NCBI GenBank assembly: GCA_905478905.1
Contig: CAJQKN010000042.1
Coordinates: 1 to 49,540, forward strand
Length of the DNA: 49,540 nucleotides
Direction of reading: 5' to 3'
Source of the DNA: an uncultured Flavobacteriaceae bacterium
GTDB taxonomy: Bacteria > Bacteroidota > Bacteroidia > Flavobacteriales > Flavobacteriaceae
The position numbers and the translations under genes were made by a program. The notes under the pieces are model-generated. The model did not search any database, was not told the origin of the DNA, and was given only the letters and a program-made list of their open reading frames with translations. Each line of letters begins with the position of its first letter. The stretch's first letter is position 1. Positions 18,957-28,654 of this stretch are shown one piece after another.

Positions 18957-20759
18957 ATGGAACAGGATGACATTTCGTTACAGGTTAAAACCCTACCCTC
19001 TAGTCCTGGAGTGTATCAGTATTTTGACGACAAAGGAACCATTATATATGTGGGTAAAGCTAAAAACCTCAAGAAAAGAGTGCGTTCATACTTTACAAAA
19101 ACCCATGACAATCAAAAAACGCGAATTCTTGTCAAAAAAATTGTCCGCATAGAACACATTGTTGTTGCTAGTGAGATGGACGCTTTATTGTTAGAAAACA
19201 ACCTCATCAAAAAATACAAACCCCGCTACAATGTTTTGTTAAAAGACGACAAAACCTATCCGTGGATTTGTATTAAAAAAGAACGTTTCCCACGCATTTT
19301 TGTTACCCGTAAAGTCTTCAAAGATGGTTCAGAATATTTTGGTCCTTACACCAACATCAAAACGGTGTATACCCTCTTGGAATTGATTCGAGGGATTTAT
19401 CCGCTGCGTAATTGTAGATTTGATCTTTCCCAAGAAAAGGTAGAGGCCAAAAAATATAAAGTTTGTTTGGAATATCATATGGGAAATTGTCACGCCCCTT
19501 GTGAAGATAAAGTAAGTGAAGCAGAATACGACGAAAATATAAAGGCCATTCGTTCAATCATTAAAGGTAATTTTAAAGATTCATTACAGAATTTTAAAAC
19601 TCAAATGAATCGGCTCGCAGAAAAATTGGAGTTTGAGGCAGCACAAAAAATCAAAGAGAAGCTAGATGTCCTTGAAAACTACCAATCCAAATCGACCATT
19701 GTAAACCCAAAAATCTCCAATGTAGATGTTTTTTCTGTGATCACCGACGAGGCCTATGGCTATGTAAATTTTTTACAATTATCGCATGGGTCAATTATTC
19801 GGTCACACACCATTGAGATCAAAAAGAAATTAGACGAAACGCCCGAAGAATTGTTGTCTTTGGCCATCATCGAAATTCGTCAACGCTTCCATTCTCAATC
19901 TCCAGAAGTATATCTCCCCTTTCCAATTGATTTAGGAAAACAAATAAAAGTAACTGTACCCCAGTTGGGTGATAAAAAACATCTCGTTGAATTGTCAGAA
20001 CGCAATGCCAAGTACTTTCGTATGGAGCGCTTTAAGCAAATGCAGATTGTGGATCCAGACCGGCATACCAATCGTTTGATGACACAAATGAAAGCCGATT
20101 TACGCCTGTCTGAAGAACCTAGGCATATCGAATGTTTTGACAACTCAAATCTACAGGGATCCAATCCTGTTGCTGCCTGTGTGGTTTTTCGCAACGGGAA
20201 ACCCCATAAAAAAGATTACCGGCACTACAACATCAAAACCGTTGAAGGCCCCGATGATTTTGCCTCTATGGAAGAGGTCGTTTTTCGACGCTATAAGCGT
20301 TTAATGGATGAGGGGCAATCTCTGCCACAACTCATCATCATTGACGGAGGAAAAGGACAGTTGTCTTCCGCTCTAAAAAGTTTAGACCTTTTAGGTTTGA
20401 GAGGGAAAATTGCCATCATAGGTATAGCCAAACGTTTAGAGGAAATTTATTTCCCAGAAGACCCTATTCCGCTCTATCTAGATAAAAAATCGGAGAGTTT
20501 AAAGGTCATACAATTCTTGCGCAATGAAGCCCATCGTTTTGGGATTACACTTCACCGAAACAAACGCAGTAAAGGCGCAATTAAATCTGGCCTAGACGCT
20601 ATCCCTGGCATTGGCCCTAAAACCAAAGAGACTTTAATCCGTAAATTCAAATCGTTCAAGCGTATCAAAGAAACACCCATGAACGAACTAATGAAGGTTC
20701 TTGGTGACAAGAAAGGAAAACAGCTTTTCGATTATTTACAGCAAAATAATAACAGTTAA
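18957..20759 (+). CDS. uvrC: Excinuclease ABC subunit C
   Basis: Makes both incisions in nucleotide excision repair with UvrAB. It has an N-terminal GIY-YIG nuclease (PGVYQYFDDKGTIIYVGKAK), a Cys-containing loop (YKVCLEYHMGNCHAPC), a UVR motif near residues 200-235, the RNase H-like nuclease (IECFDNSNLQGSNPVA, IIDGGKGQL) and a C-terminal helix-hairpin-helix (LDAIPGIGPKTKETL). 600 residues from MEQDDISLQ. The 16 extra residues in the ORF track overlap the promoter listed at 18907-18936. Confidence 0.97.
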   Translation: MEQDDISLQVKTLPSSPGVYQYFDDKGTIIYVGKAKNLKKRVRSYFTKTHDNQKTRILVKKIVRIEHIVVASEMDALLLENNLIKKYKPRYNVLLKDDKTYPWICIKKERFPRIFVTRKVFKDGSEYFGPYTNIKTVYTLLELIRGIYPLRNCRFDLSQEKVEAKKYKVCLEYHMGNCHAPCEDKVSEAEYDENIKAIRSIIKGNFKDSLQNFKTQMNRLAEKLEFEAAQKIKEKLDVLENYQSKSTIVNPKISNVDVFSVITDEAYGYVNFLQLSHGSIIRSHTIEIKKKLDETPEELLSLAIIEIRQRFHSQSPEVYLPFPIDLGKQIKVTVPQLGDKKHLVELSERNAKYFRMERFKQMQIVDPDRHTNRLMTQMKADLRLSEEPRHIECFDNSNLQGSNPVAACVVFRNGKPHKKDYRHYNIKTVEGPDDFASMEEVVFRRYKRLMDEGQSLPQLIIIDGGKGQLSSALKSLDLLGLRGKIAIIGIAKRLEEIYFPEDPIPLYLDKKSESLKVIQFLRNEAHRFGITLHRNKRSKGAIKSGLDAIPGIGPKTKETLIRKFKSFKRIKETPMNELMKVLGDKKGKQLFDYLQQNNNS

Positions 20760-20800
20760 TTAAAGTTTAAAGCATTGGATAGCTTCTGAAGTTTAATTAA
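20756..20800. repeat. Inverted repeat after uvrC
   Basis: TTAATTAAA at 20756-20764 and TTTAATTAA at 20792-20800 form perfect 9-base AT-only arms around a 27-base loop, starting within the uvrC stop. There is no U-tract after it, so I would not call it a terminator. It may be chance in AT-rich DNA. Confidence 0.3.
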
Positions 20801-20821
20801 ATTGCCCGCTAGAGTATTCCG

Positions 20822-21625
20822 ATGAAAAATACATTTCTATATATTTTACTCCTATTTCCTGCTTGCTACAACTTTGCGCAAGACAATAGCCTGCTTCCAA
20901 AAGACGAGCCATTGGAAGCGTTTGGAGATGGAGAATGGTTTGAGTTTCGAATTCATTATGGCTTTTTTAATGCAAGTCGCGTTACCCTTGAATTAAACGC
21001 AGATACCTTAAATCAAGTACCTGTTTTTCATGCCAAAGGATATGGAAGGACAACTGGTTTTGCCCGCCTCTTTTTTAAAGTAGAAGATCATTATCAAAGT
21101 TATTTTGGTCAACAAGATGGTTTACCGCGAAAGTTTATTCGTGACATCAATGAAGGGGGCTATACCAAAGATGTTGAAATTCATTTTGATCACGATAGTA
21201 AAATCGCGAAAGTGAATGACAAAAAGAAAAAACAAAAAGCCGAACACAGCATCAATGACAATGTTCAGGACCTCATTTCTGCATTCTATTACTTGCGTAA
21301 TTTTTATGACACTTCTCAATTAAAAAAAGGAAAAGACATTTTCCTCAATATGTTTTTTGACAATGAAAACTACCTCTTCAAATTACGCTATTTGGGAAAA
21401 GAAATAGTCAAAACCAAATTTGGAGACGTGCGTTGTATTAAACTTCGTCCCTATGTCCAAAGTGGACGAGTGTTTAGCGAGCAAGAAAGTGTTACCCTTT
21501 GGGTGAGTGACGACGCCAATAAAATTCCCGTAAAAATGCGGGCTGACCTTCGTGTAGGGTCTATTGACTGTGACTTAGAAAATTTTAAAAATCTACAACA
21601 TCCCTTCGAAATAGCTGTACAATAA
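20822..21625 (+). CDS. DUF3108 domain secreted protein
   Basis: A predicted periplasmic protein with signal peptide MKNTFLYILLLFPACYNFAQ. The mature part matches the DUF3108 family (FGDGEWFEFRIHYGFFNASR, then VEDHYQSYFGQQDGLPRKFIRDI), beta-rich, ending near residue 267. Function is unknown. It stands upstream of the M23 peptidase and pgi in the same direction, an arrangement I recall as conserved in Flavobacteriia and consistent with an envelope role. Confidence 0.87.
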   Translation: MKNTFLYILLLFPACYNFAQDNSLLPKDEPLEAFGDGEWFEFRIHYGFFNASRVTLELNADTLNQVPVFHAKGYGRTTGFARLFFKVEDHYQSYFGQQDGLPRKFIRDINEGGYTKDVEIHFDHDSKIAKVNDKKKKQKAEHSINDNVQDLISAFYYLRNFYDTSQLKKGKDIFLNMFFDNENYLFKLRYLGKEIVKTKFGDVRCIKLRPYVQSGRVFSEQESVTLWVSDDANKIPVKMRADLRVGSIDCDLENFKNLQHPFEIAVQ

Positions 21626-21699
21626 CTGTTGTTAACTTTTGTAATAAAAGCGTTAAAAGGCTTTCGTTCCCTTTAAAAGTTTGCGAAATTTGTCACCAT

Positions 21700-22965
21700 A
21701 TGCGAATACCTCTTTTTTCTCTTTTAATGTCTCTCTTTTGCCTGTTCAGCTGTAGTGATGACTCAAAAAACAAATCGATTGAAGCAGATGCTGCTGCTGT
21801 CGTTGAAATCGAACCAGACATCCGCTATGGGTTCGACTACAATCAATATACGGTAAAGGAGTTAAAAATCAAACGTGGAGATACCTTTGGAGCTATTCTA
21901 GAACGCAATGGTATTGATTATCCGCAAGTATATGAAGTGCTTCAAAAAATTAAAGGGAAGGTCAATGTCCGAAAACTTCAGCTGGGAAAACCTTATACGC
22001 TTCTATTTAGCAAAAACGATAGTATTGCTTCACCAAAAGCGTTTATCTATCACCCAGATAACCTAGGCTATAGTGTCATTCAACTAAGGGACAGCATTTA
22101 CGGGGAACAAGTCAACAAACCAATTCGTTCAGTAGAATTACAGGCCACAGGGGTCATTCAAAGTTCCCTCTACGAAACCATGCAAAACAGTGGATATAAT
22201 GTCAACCTCACTTATTTTCTCTCCGATGTTTATGCCTGGACGATTGACTTTACCCGCTTAGACAAAGGAGATCGGTTTAAGGTTATTTATACCGAGAAAT
22301 TTGTAGATGACAGTATCTCAGTAGGAATAGACAAAATAAAAGCCGCCTATTTCGAACACCGTGGAAAAGGGTTATATGCATACGAATTTGAAACCGATAG
22401 CATCAAAGGTATCGTTGATTATTTCGATGAAAATGCCAAAAACTTACGTCGCGCTTTTCTTAAGTCTCCTGTCAAATTTAGTCGTATCTCTTCGCGCTAT
22501 AATCTCAAGAGAAGAATTGCCTACTACGGGAGAGTAAAACCCCATAAAGGAACCGACTATGCCGCGCCCGTGGGAACACCTATCATGGCGACTGCAAATG
22601 GTCGAATCGAGAAAGCTAGCTACACAAAAGGCAACGGAAACTATGTCAAAGTGAAGCACAACGCAACCTATTCAACCCAATACCTGCACATGAAAAGACG
22701 AAAAGTAAAAGTGGGGCAATATGTAAAGCAAGGAGATGTTATTGGATGGGTTGGAATGACGGGAAATACCTCGGGTCCTCATGTTTGCTATCGCTTTTGG
22801 AAAAACGGACGACAAGTAGATCCATTCAAACAAAAACTACCTGAAGCAAAACCAATTTCTAAGGAATTGAAAAAACAATTTTTTGCTCATATAGAACCTA
22901 TATCAAATGAACTTGAATGTCTATCTTTTGAAAATGAAAAGTCGACAACCCTAGCAATGAACTAA
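21700..22965 (+). CDS. M23 (LytM) family peptidoglycan peptidase lipoprotein
   Basis: A probable cell-wall endopeptidase anchored as a lipoprotein (MRIPLFSLLMSLFCLFSCSDD). Residues about 50-110 (KRGDTFGAILERNGI...) look like a LysM/OapA-type domain. Residues about 275-385 are the LytM domain, with zinc ligands His282 and Asp286 in PHKGTDYAAP. The usual GPHLHY motif reads GPHVCYRFWKNG: His361 is kept but the third zinc ligand is Cys363. I recall this His-to-Cys change in related Bacteroidota proteins. 421 residues; pgi starts 3 bases after the stop. Confidence 0.92.
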   Translation: MRIPLFSLLMSLFCLFSCSDDSKNKSIEADAAAVVEIEPDIRYGFDYNQYTVKELKIKRGDTFGAILERNGIDYPQVYEVLQKIKGKVNVRKLQLGKPYTLLFSKNDSIASPKAFIYHPDNLGYSVIQLRDSIYGEQVNKPIRSVELQATGVIQSSLYETMQNSGYNVNLTYFLSDVYAWTIDFTRLDKGDRFKVIYTEKFVDDSISVGIDKIKAAYFEHRGKGLYAYEFETDSIKGIVDYFDENAKNLRRAFLKSPVKFSRISSRYNLKRRIAYYGRVKPHKGTDYAAPVGTPIMATANGRIEKASYTKGNGNYVKVKHNATYSTQYLHMKRRKVKVGQYVKQGDVIGWVGMTGNTSGPHVCYRFWKNGRQVDPFKQKLPEAKPISKELKKQFFAHIEPISNELECLSFENEKSTTLAMN

Positions 22966-22968
22966 ACC

Positions 22969-24609
22969 ATGGCATTACCAAATATCAATCCCACAAGCAC
23001 CCAAAGCTGGAAAAAGCTTAGGGCTCATTTTGAAGAAATAAAAGATATTTCTCTTCAAAAGCATTTTGCTGAAAATCCCAATCGTTTTGAGGAATTCTCT
23101 ATTGTGTGGGAAGATTTCTTAGTCGACTACTCCAAAAACCGCCTTACGAAAGAAACCCTTAATTTGTTGGAAGAACTCGCCAATGAGATTGGTTTAAAAG
23201 AAGCCATGGAGGCCTATTTTCAAGGAGAAGTCATTAATCAAACCGAGAAACGAGCTGTACTGCACACTGCTCTTCGTGTACCTGAAGAAACACAAATCTA
23301 TCTTGACGGATTGGATGTTGTCCCAGAAATTCATGCGATTAATGCCAAAATAAAATCATTTTGTAATCAAGTCATCTCAGGAGAGCACAAAGGTTTTAGT
23401 GGTAAATCCATTACCCATGTGGTCAATATCGGTATAGGAGGGTCTGACCTAGGCCCTGCCATGGTGACCGAAGCTCTCGCCTTTTATAAAAACCACCTCA
23501 ACGTTCAATTTGTCTCCAATGTAGAAGGAGATCATGTACGAGAAGTCATTAAAACCCTTGATCCTGAAACAACCCTGTTTGTGATTGTTTCTAAAACATT
23601 TACCACCCAAGAAACTTTGAGCAATTCAAGCACGATACGCAAATGGTTTTTAATGCATGCACCCGAAGAAGCTATTGCAAAACACTTTGTGGCCGTCTCA
23701 ACCAATGAAGAAAAAATTGTTGCATTTGGTATTCATCCAGATAATGTTTTCCCAATGAAAGATTGGGTGGGGGGAAGATTTTCCTTGTGGAGTGCAGTAG
23801 GCCTAAGCATTGCTTTGGCTGTTGGTCCAGATCATTTTAACGCCTTACTTCGCGGGGCGCATAAAATGGACCAACATTTTAAAAACACTCCTTTTCAAGA
23901 AAATATTCCCGTAGTCCTTTCTTTACTAAGCATTTGGTACAACAACTTCTGGAAAGCCGAGAGTGAGGCCATTATTCCTTACACCCAATACCTGCGAAAC
24001 CTTCCGGCCTATTTACAACAAGGCATTATGGAAAGCAATGGAAAAGGGGTTGATCGCAATGGCGAGAAAGTAAATTACCAAACTGGAACAATTATTTGGG
24101 GAGGATCTGGAACCAATGCGCAACACGCTTTTTTCCAACACATTCATCAAGGGACAAAATTAATCCCTGCCGATTTTATCGGATTTAAAACATCACTCTA
24201 TGGGGAACAAGATCATCAAAATAAATTGATGGCCAACTTTATTGCTCAAACCGAGGCATTGATGCGCGGAAAAACTTTAGATGAGGCCACGGATGAGTTG
24301 AAAGCCAAAGGTATTCCCGCTGAGGAAATCAAGCGTCTTGCTCCTTTTAAAGTGTTTGAAGGAAACAAGCCAACCAATACGCTTTTAATTGACCAACTAA
24401 GCCCAGAAAGCATTGGGAAGTTGATCGCCATGTATGAACAAAAGATTTTCGTTCAAGGTGTGCTTTGGAACATTTTTAGCTACGATCAATGGGGTGTTGA
24501 ATTAGGAAAACAACTTGCCAATACCGTTTTGGAAGATATTTCGAGCGATACTATTACTCCCCACGATCAATCGACGACTGCATTACTAAAGCATCTAAAA
24601 GCGCTGTAA
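22969..24609 (+). CDS. pgi: Glucose-6-phosphate isomerase
   Basis: Interconverts glucose-6-phosphate and fructose-6-phosphate, which also supplies the GlmS substrate. It is of the long type (546 residues), with [42 protein letters not shown] (PGI signature 1 region), [10 protein letters not shown] and [10 protein letters not shown]-like [13 protein letters not shown]. It is convergent with recJ, 12 bases between stops, with no visible terminator. Confidence 0.97.
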   Translation: MALPNINPTSTQSWKKLRAHFEEIKDISLQKHFAENPNRFEEFSIVWEDFLVDYSKNRLTKETLNLLEELANEIGLKEAMEAYFQGEVINQTEKRAVLHTALRVPEETQIYLDGLDVVPEIHAINAKIKSFCNQVISGEHKGFSGKSITHVVNIGIGGSDLGPAMVTEALAFYKNHLNVQFVSNVEGDHVREVIKTLDPETTLFVIVSKTFTTQETLSNSSTIRKWFLMHAPEEAIAKHFVAVSTNEEKIVAFGIHPDNVFPMKDWVGGRFSLWSAVGLSIALAVGPDHFNALLRGAHKMDQHFKNTPFQENIPVVLSLLSIWYNNFWKAESEAIIPYTQYLRNLPAYLQQGIMESNGKGVDRNGEKVNYQTGTIIWGGSGTNAQHAFFQHIHQGTKLIPADFIGFKTSLYGEQDHQNKLMANFIAQTEALMRGKTLDEATDELKAKGIPAEEIKRLAPFKVFEGNKPTNTLLIDQLSPESIGKLIAMYEQKIFVQGVLWNIFSYDQWGVELGKQLANTVLEDISSDTITPHDQSTTALLKHLKAL

Positions 24610-24621
24610 ATCCCTTCTCTT

Positions 24622-26313
24622 TTAGGAAGAAAAACGAATGTCTTTTATCCGCAGCTGAAGCGATACTTGTCCGTTCCATTCGTTTTGATCAATGGTATAC
24701 AATACATCAAATGGGTCCCCTTTTGAAATGGCTTCGATATGGTGACCTAGGCCAAATCCAATACCAATTATTGGGCCCTGCGTTGTTTGAATAGATAAGC
24801 GTAAATGACTACTATCTTTTCCAACAAGCTTGCTTCCGCCACTATCCATACAGTTGTGACTACAAAATACAGGTCGCATATTCTTTGGACCAAAAGGAGC
24901 CATTTGTTCGATGATACGAAACAACTTTGCATCAATCTGGTCTATGGGAAGTTCTAGGTCGTACAAGGCTGTTGGCGTTTTTTGTTCTTGGAGAATGGTA
25001 TTCGCAACTACAGTTTCAAAAGCCTGTTTAAAACTGGCTAACTGATTTTTATGTAGCGTTAGGCCTGCAGCGTATTTATGCCCACCAAACTGAATCATAT
25101 GCTCTTTACATGCCTCTAATGCTTGATAAACGTTGAATCCTTTGACCGAACGTACTGAACCAACATAAGTCTCTTTAGCCCGTGTTAAAACCACTGTTGG
25201 ACGATAATGTGTTTCTATAACACGTGAGGCTACAATTCCTACGACTCCCTTGTGCCATTTGTCTTGATAAACAACCGTAGCTGGGAAATTACACTCATTC
25301 CTTTCTTCTATTTGAACTAGAGCTTCTTTTGTGATTTGTTCATCGGTAGATCTTCTGTTGGCATTAAAAGCTTCTATTTGAAGAGCCAACTCTTGCACTT
25401 CATCAGGATTATTACTCATTAAAAGACTTGCCGCTTTTAGGGCGTGATCCATTCGACCAGCAGCGTTTATTCTAGGGGCTACTTTAAACACCAAATCAGT
25501 AATCTCAACAGGCTTCTTCAACATTCCCAAAAACGCTTTAATTCCTGGACGAGGATTTTTTCGGACTTGGTCTAAACCGAAAAAACTTAAGGTTCGGTTT
25601 TCTCCGACCATCGGAACAATATCTGCTGCTATGGCTGTAACCACTAAATCAAGGTAAGGATATAAAATAGCGTTGTCTAAAGATCTGTTCTTGACCAAGG
25701 CTTGAATTAATTTAAACCCAATTCCACAACCACATAATTCATCGAAAGGATAGGAACAATCTAATCGTTTTGGGTCCAACAATGCTACAGCAGCAGGAAG
25801 TGTTTCTCCTGGTAAATGATGGTCACAAATGATAAAATCTATTCCTTTCTCTTTGGCGTACGAAACTTTTTCAATAGCCTTTACTCCACAATCCAGGGCA
25901 ACAATAAGGGATATTCCCCGACTAGCTGCATGGTCAATTCCTTGATAAGAAATACCATATCCTTCTTTATAACGATCTGGAATATAGGGTGTGACTTGAT
26001 TTGTAAGGCTCTTTAAAAAAGAGGTCATTAAAGCAACCGATGTGGTTCCATCTACATCATAATCGCCATAAACCATTATTTTTTCTTCTGTATCAACGGC
26101 CCTATTGATTCGATCAACAGCATGGTCCATGTCTTGCATCAGAAAAGGATCGTGTAGGTCTTCCCACTTTGGACGAAAGAAATCTTTAACTTCATCATAT
26201 GTATCCATTCCTCTTTGGACCAAAAGAGTGGCAACAACTGAGGAAACACCAACTTCCTTTTGGAGTAAAGTGACCTTGGATTTATCAGGAAGGGGCAAGG
26301 GTTGCCAGCGCAT
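24622..26313 (-). CDS. recJ: Single-stranded-DNA-specific exonuclease RecJ
   Basis: A 5'-3' exonuclease of the DHH family in recombination and mismatch repair. The phosphoesterase motifs are VYGDYDVDGTTS, ALDCGVKA and IICDHHLPG. GRMDHALKAASLL, the DHHA1 GGHKYAAGLTL motif and a C-terminal OB-like domain follow. 563 residues. It starts 1 base after the rsmI stop, so it is coupled to rsmI. Confidence 0.96.
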   Translation of the reverse strand: MRWQPLPLPDKSKVTLLQKEVGVSSVVATLLVQRGMDTYDEVKDFFRPKWEDLHDPFLMQDMDHAVDRINRAVDTEEKIMVYGDYDVDGTTSVALMTSFLKSLTNQVTPYIPDRYKEGYGISYQGIDHAASRGISLIVALDCGVKAIEKVSYAKEKGIDFIICDHHLPGETLPAAVALLDPKRLDCSYPFDELCGCGIGFKLIQALVKNRSLDNAILYPYLDLVVTAIAADIVPMVGENRTLSFFGLDQVRKNPRPGIKAFLGMLKKPVEITDLVFKVAPRINAAGRMDHALKAASLLMSNNPDEVQELALQIEAFNANRRSTDEQITKEALVQIEERNECNFPATVVYQDKWHKGVVGIVASRVIETHYRPTVVLTRAKETYVGSVRSVKGFNVYQALEACKEHMIQFGGHKYAAGLTLHKNQLASFKQAFETVVANTILQEQKTPTALYDLELPIDQIDAKLFRIIEQMAPFGPKNMRPVFCSHNCMDSGGSKLVGKDSSHLRLSIQTTQGPIIGIGFGLGHHIEAISKGDPFDVLYTIDQNEWNGQVSLQLRIKDIRFSS

Positions 26314-26314
26314 A

Positions 26315-26992
26315 TTACTTTTTTGATTTTCCGCTTAGACAAAGAACAAACTCCCCTTTAGGAGGCTTTTGTTCAAAATGAATTATGGCCTCTTGCAAGC
26401 TTCCTCTAAAGGTCTCTTCGTGTAATTTGGTCAATTCCCGAGAGATGGAAATTTGACGCAGCTCCCCGCAAAGTTCTTTAAACTGATTAAGGGTTTTCAG
26501 TAATTTATGAGGGGATTCGTATAATATAACCGTTCGTTCCTCCTCAGCGATTTTTTCCATTCGGGTTTGGCGTCCCTTTTTAGGAGGTAAAAACGCTTCA
26601 AAAATAAAGCGGTCGTTGGGCAAACCACTTTGAACCAAAGCTGGGACAAAGGCTGTTGCCCCAGGCAAACATTCCACAGGAAGTTGATTTAGGATTGCTT
26701 CTCGCACCAACAAATACCCCGGATCGGAAATGGCTGGCGTACCTGCATCAGAAATCAAGGCAATTGTTTTCCCGTTTTTCAATTGAGTAATTATCCTAGG
26801 AACTGTACTGTGCTCATTGTGCATATGGTGGCTTTGTAATGGCGCAGTAATATCAAAATGCTTCATTAACTTCCCGCTGGTACGAGTGTCTTCAGCCAAA
26901 ATAAGATCTACAGACTGCAAAACCTCTATCGCCCTAAGGGTAATGTCTTTTAAATTCCCAATAGGGGTTGGTATGAGATAGAGTTTTGTCAT
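26315..26992 (-). CDS. rsmI: 16S rRNA (cytidine-1402-2'-O)-methyltransferase
   Basis: 2'-O-methylates C1402 in the 16S rRNA decoding centre using SAM. The tetrapyrrole-methylase fold starts LYLIPTPIGNLKDITLRA and continues AEDTRTSGKLM, ISDAGTPAISDPGYLLV and LPGATAFVPALVQSGLP. 225 residues, as usual. The start abuts the stop of the DoxX-like gene directly. Confidence 0.96.
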   Translation of the reverse strand: MTKLYLIPTPIGNLKDITLRAIEVLQSVDLILAEDTRTSGKLMKHFDITAPLQSHHMHNEHSTVPRIITQLKNGKTIALISDAGTPAISDPGYLLVREAILNQLPVECLPGATAFVPALVQSGLPNDRFIFEAFLPPKKGRQTRMEKIAEEERTVILYESPHKLLKTLNQFKELCGELRQISISRELTKLHEETFRGSLQEAIIHFEQKPPKGEFVLCLSGKSKK

Positions 26993-27349
26993 TTAACTTC
27001 TTACATGATCTTTGTAAAGATAAGAGGTAAGTAAGAGTATAACGGCAAAGATTGAACCAATATATTCACCATCTTGAATATAAAGGTGGGCAATCGTGGC
27101 TAAAATAAAATCAAAAAATAAACCTGCATAGGCCCATTCAACAAGACGTTTCATCTGATTATTGAGAATAACCAAAACAGCAAGGATTTTTGCTGTAGCG
27201 ATATAATAGATGAGATAGACAGGATAGCCAAGGGCAATGAATTCATGTGTGACCTCATCGTAATTAAAAAAATACTTGCCAGCACTTGCTAGCATCATGA
27301 ATGAAATTAAGAGGGTTGACCCCCAATAGAGTGTAGGTTTAAATCTCAT
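26993..27349 (-). CDS. DoxX-like four-helix membrane protein
   Basis: A 118-residue inner-membrane protein with four hydrophobic segments. It matches the DoxX-like family by pattern (LASAGKYFFN in helix 1, YYIATAKILAVLVIL in helix 2, EWAYAGLFFDFILATIAHL in helix 3). No catalytic residues are evident and the specific role is unknown. It is in the minus-strand operon between the conserved hypothetical and rsmI. Confidence 0.78.
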   Translation of the reverse strand: MRFKPTLYWGSTLLISFMMLASAGKYFFNYDEVTHEFIALGYPVYLIYYIATAKILAVLVILNNQMKRLVEWAYAGLFFDFILATIAHLYIQDGEYIGSIFAVILLLTSYLYKDHVRS

Positions 27350-27354
27350 TTTGT

Positions 27355-27945
27355 TTAAAAATTAGTTTCTATACATTTTAAAAAGCGTGTCTCAAACTCT
27401 TCCTTTCCTTCCCAGTTGTTGTAATCGGGCTTTATCATTTCTTGAATAAACAGCTGGGCTTCTTCCCAGTCGGAATAGGTTTGCACTTGCGAGAGAACAC
27501 GTTGATAATCTTCAGCACTCCCTTCAAATAGATTTTTGATGAATGCTAATCGATCGTTTAGCCCAATTTGTATTCCTTTTCCTAGAAAATCATTCAGGTT
27601 TTTGGGGAGACTGTTGTCAGGAATGGTTTTTGGCGAAGCTGGCTTTTCCTCTTCCTTTTTAATGAAAACAGGATTGGTTACGCTAGCAAAAAGGTCCTCA
27701 ATCGCTGCAGATTCTTGCTCTAATGGCATTTCTGTCACCATTTCGTTAATGGTTTCCATTAGAGGAGCGACTTCTGCTTGAGGGGTATCTGTTGATGTTT
27801 CTTGACCTTCGAGATGCTCGATTAAAATTAATTGCTTGTAGAGCTGTTGCACTTTTTCAAGCAATTCTTGTGTATTTAGGGAATCATTTTGCCCTAAAAT
27901 TTCATGAGCAAGTCGAATTAACTCTTTTTTAATGGGATTAAGCAT
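27355..27945 (-). CDS. Conserved flavobacterial hypothetical protein
   Basis: Function not recognised. 196 residues in two parts: an acidic, helical, probably coiled-coil N-terminal half (residues 1-105) and a better-conserved-looking C-terminal domain ([20 protein letters not shown] ... [33 protein letters not shown]). No signal peptide or membrane segment. It leads the minus-strand operon to recJ and is divergent from tdk; I recall similar proteins beside tdk in other Flavobacteriaceae. Confidence 0.8.
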   Translation of the reverse strand: MLNPIKKELIRLAHEILGQNDSLNTQELLEKVQQLYKQLILIEHLEGQETSTDTPQAEVAPLMETINEMVTEMPLEQESAAIEDLFASVTNPVFIKKEEEKPASPKTIPDNSLPKNLNDFLGKGIQIGLNDRLAFIKNLFEGSAEDYQRVLSQVQTYSDWEEAQLFIQEMIKPDYNNWEGKEEFETRFLKCIETNF

Positions 27946-27975
27946 GGAACGATTCTTAAGAACAAATTGTTTTGA

Positions 27976-27983
27976 TACCTTTG
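27976..27983 (+). promoter_or_regulatory. Candidate -7 box TACCTTTG for tdk
   Basis: TACCTTTG matches TAnnTTTG exactly and lies 47 bases before the tdk ATG, in the divergent intergenic region. A clear -33 TTTG at 19 bases is lacking. Confidence 0.42.
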
Positions 27984-28030
27984 TTATAATGAGGGGAGAA
28001 AAAATTACCCTTCACGGTGAAATTACAAAA

Positions 28031-28651
28031 ATGTTTTTAGAAAATACAGTAAATCAAAATGAACAATTCGGCTGGATCGAAGTAATTTGTGGTTCTATGT
28101 TTTCAGGAAAAACCGAAGAATTGATCCGCCGTCTAAAACGTGCCCAAATAGCAAAACAAAAGGTCGAGATTTTTAAACCAGCCATTGATAATCGCTTTGA
28201 TGATGAATTGGTAACATCTCATGACCAGAATCAAATTCATTCTACCCCAGTCCCAGCTGCCGCAAACATTCCTTTGTTGGTCAATGACTGTGATGTTGTT
28301 GGTATAGATGAAACACAATTTTTTGATGATGAAATTGTACAAGTCTGCAATGATTTGGCTAACCGTGGGATACGCGTAATTGTTGCTGGACTAGACATGG
28401 ATTTTAAAGGAAATCCTTTTGGCCCCATGCCCGCTTTAATGGCCACAGCTGAGTATGTTACCAAGGTTCATGCGGTGTGTACAAAAACGGGGAACCTAGC
28501 CCAGTACAGTTTTCGTAAATCGCCAGATGATACTTTGGTCGTCTTGGGGGAAAAAGAAGCCTATGAGCCCTTAAGCCGCGCTGCTTTTTTCAAGCTAAAT
28601 AATCAAAAAAACGCTGCGAAAAAAAACATTCATCTTCCTAAAAAAAAATAA
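28031..28651 (+). CDS. tdk: Thymidine kinase
   Basis: Phosphorylates thymidine in nucleotide salvage (type II, zinc-containing). Walker A is [18 protein letters not shown]; the DEAQFF-like motif is [10 protein letters not shown]; the lasso region ends in [13 protein letters not shown]. Only one cysteine stands in the usual zinc-binding positions here, so metal content is uncertain. I use MFLENTVNQ (206 residues); the ORF-track start at 27932 lies inside the divergent gene. alr follows 3 bases after the stop. Confidence 0.95.
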   Translation: MFLENTVNQNEQFGWIEVICGSMFSGKTEELIRRLKRAQIAKQKVEIFKPAIDNRFDDELVTSHDQNQIHSTPVPAAANIPLLVNDCDVVGIDETQFFDDEIVQVCNDLANRGIRVIVAGLDMDFKGNPFGPMPALMATAEYVTKVHAVCTKTGNLAQYSFRKSPDDTLVVLGEKEAYEPLSRAAFFKLNNQKNAAKKNIHLPKKK

Positions 28652-28654
28652 AAC

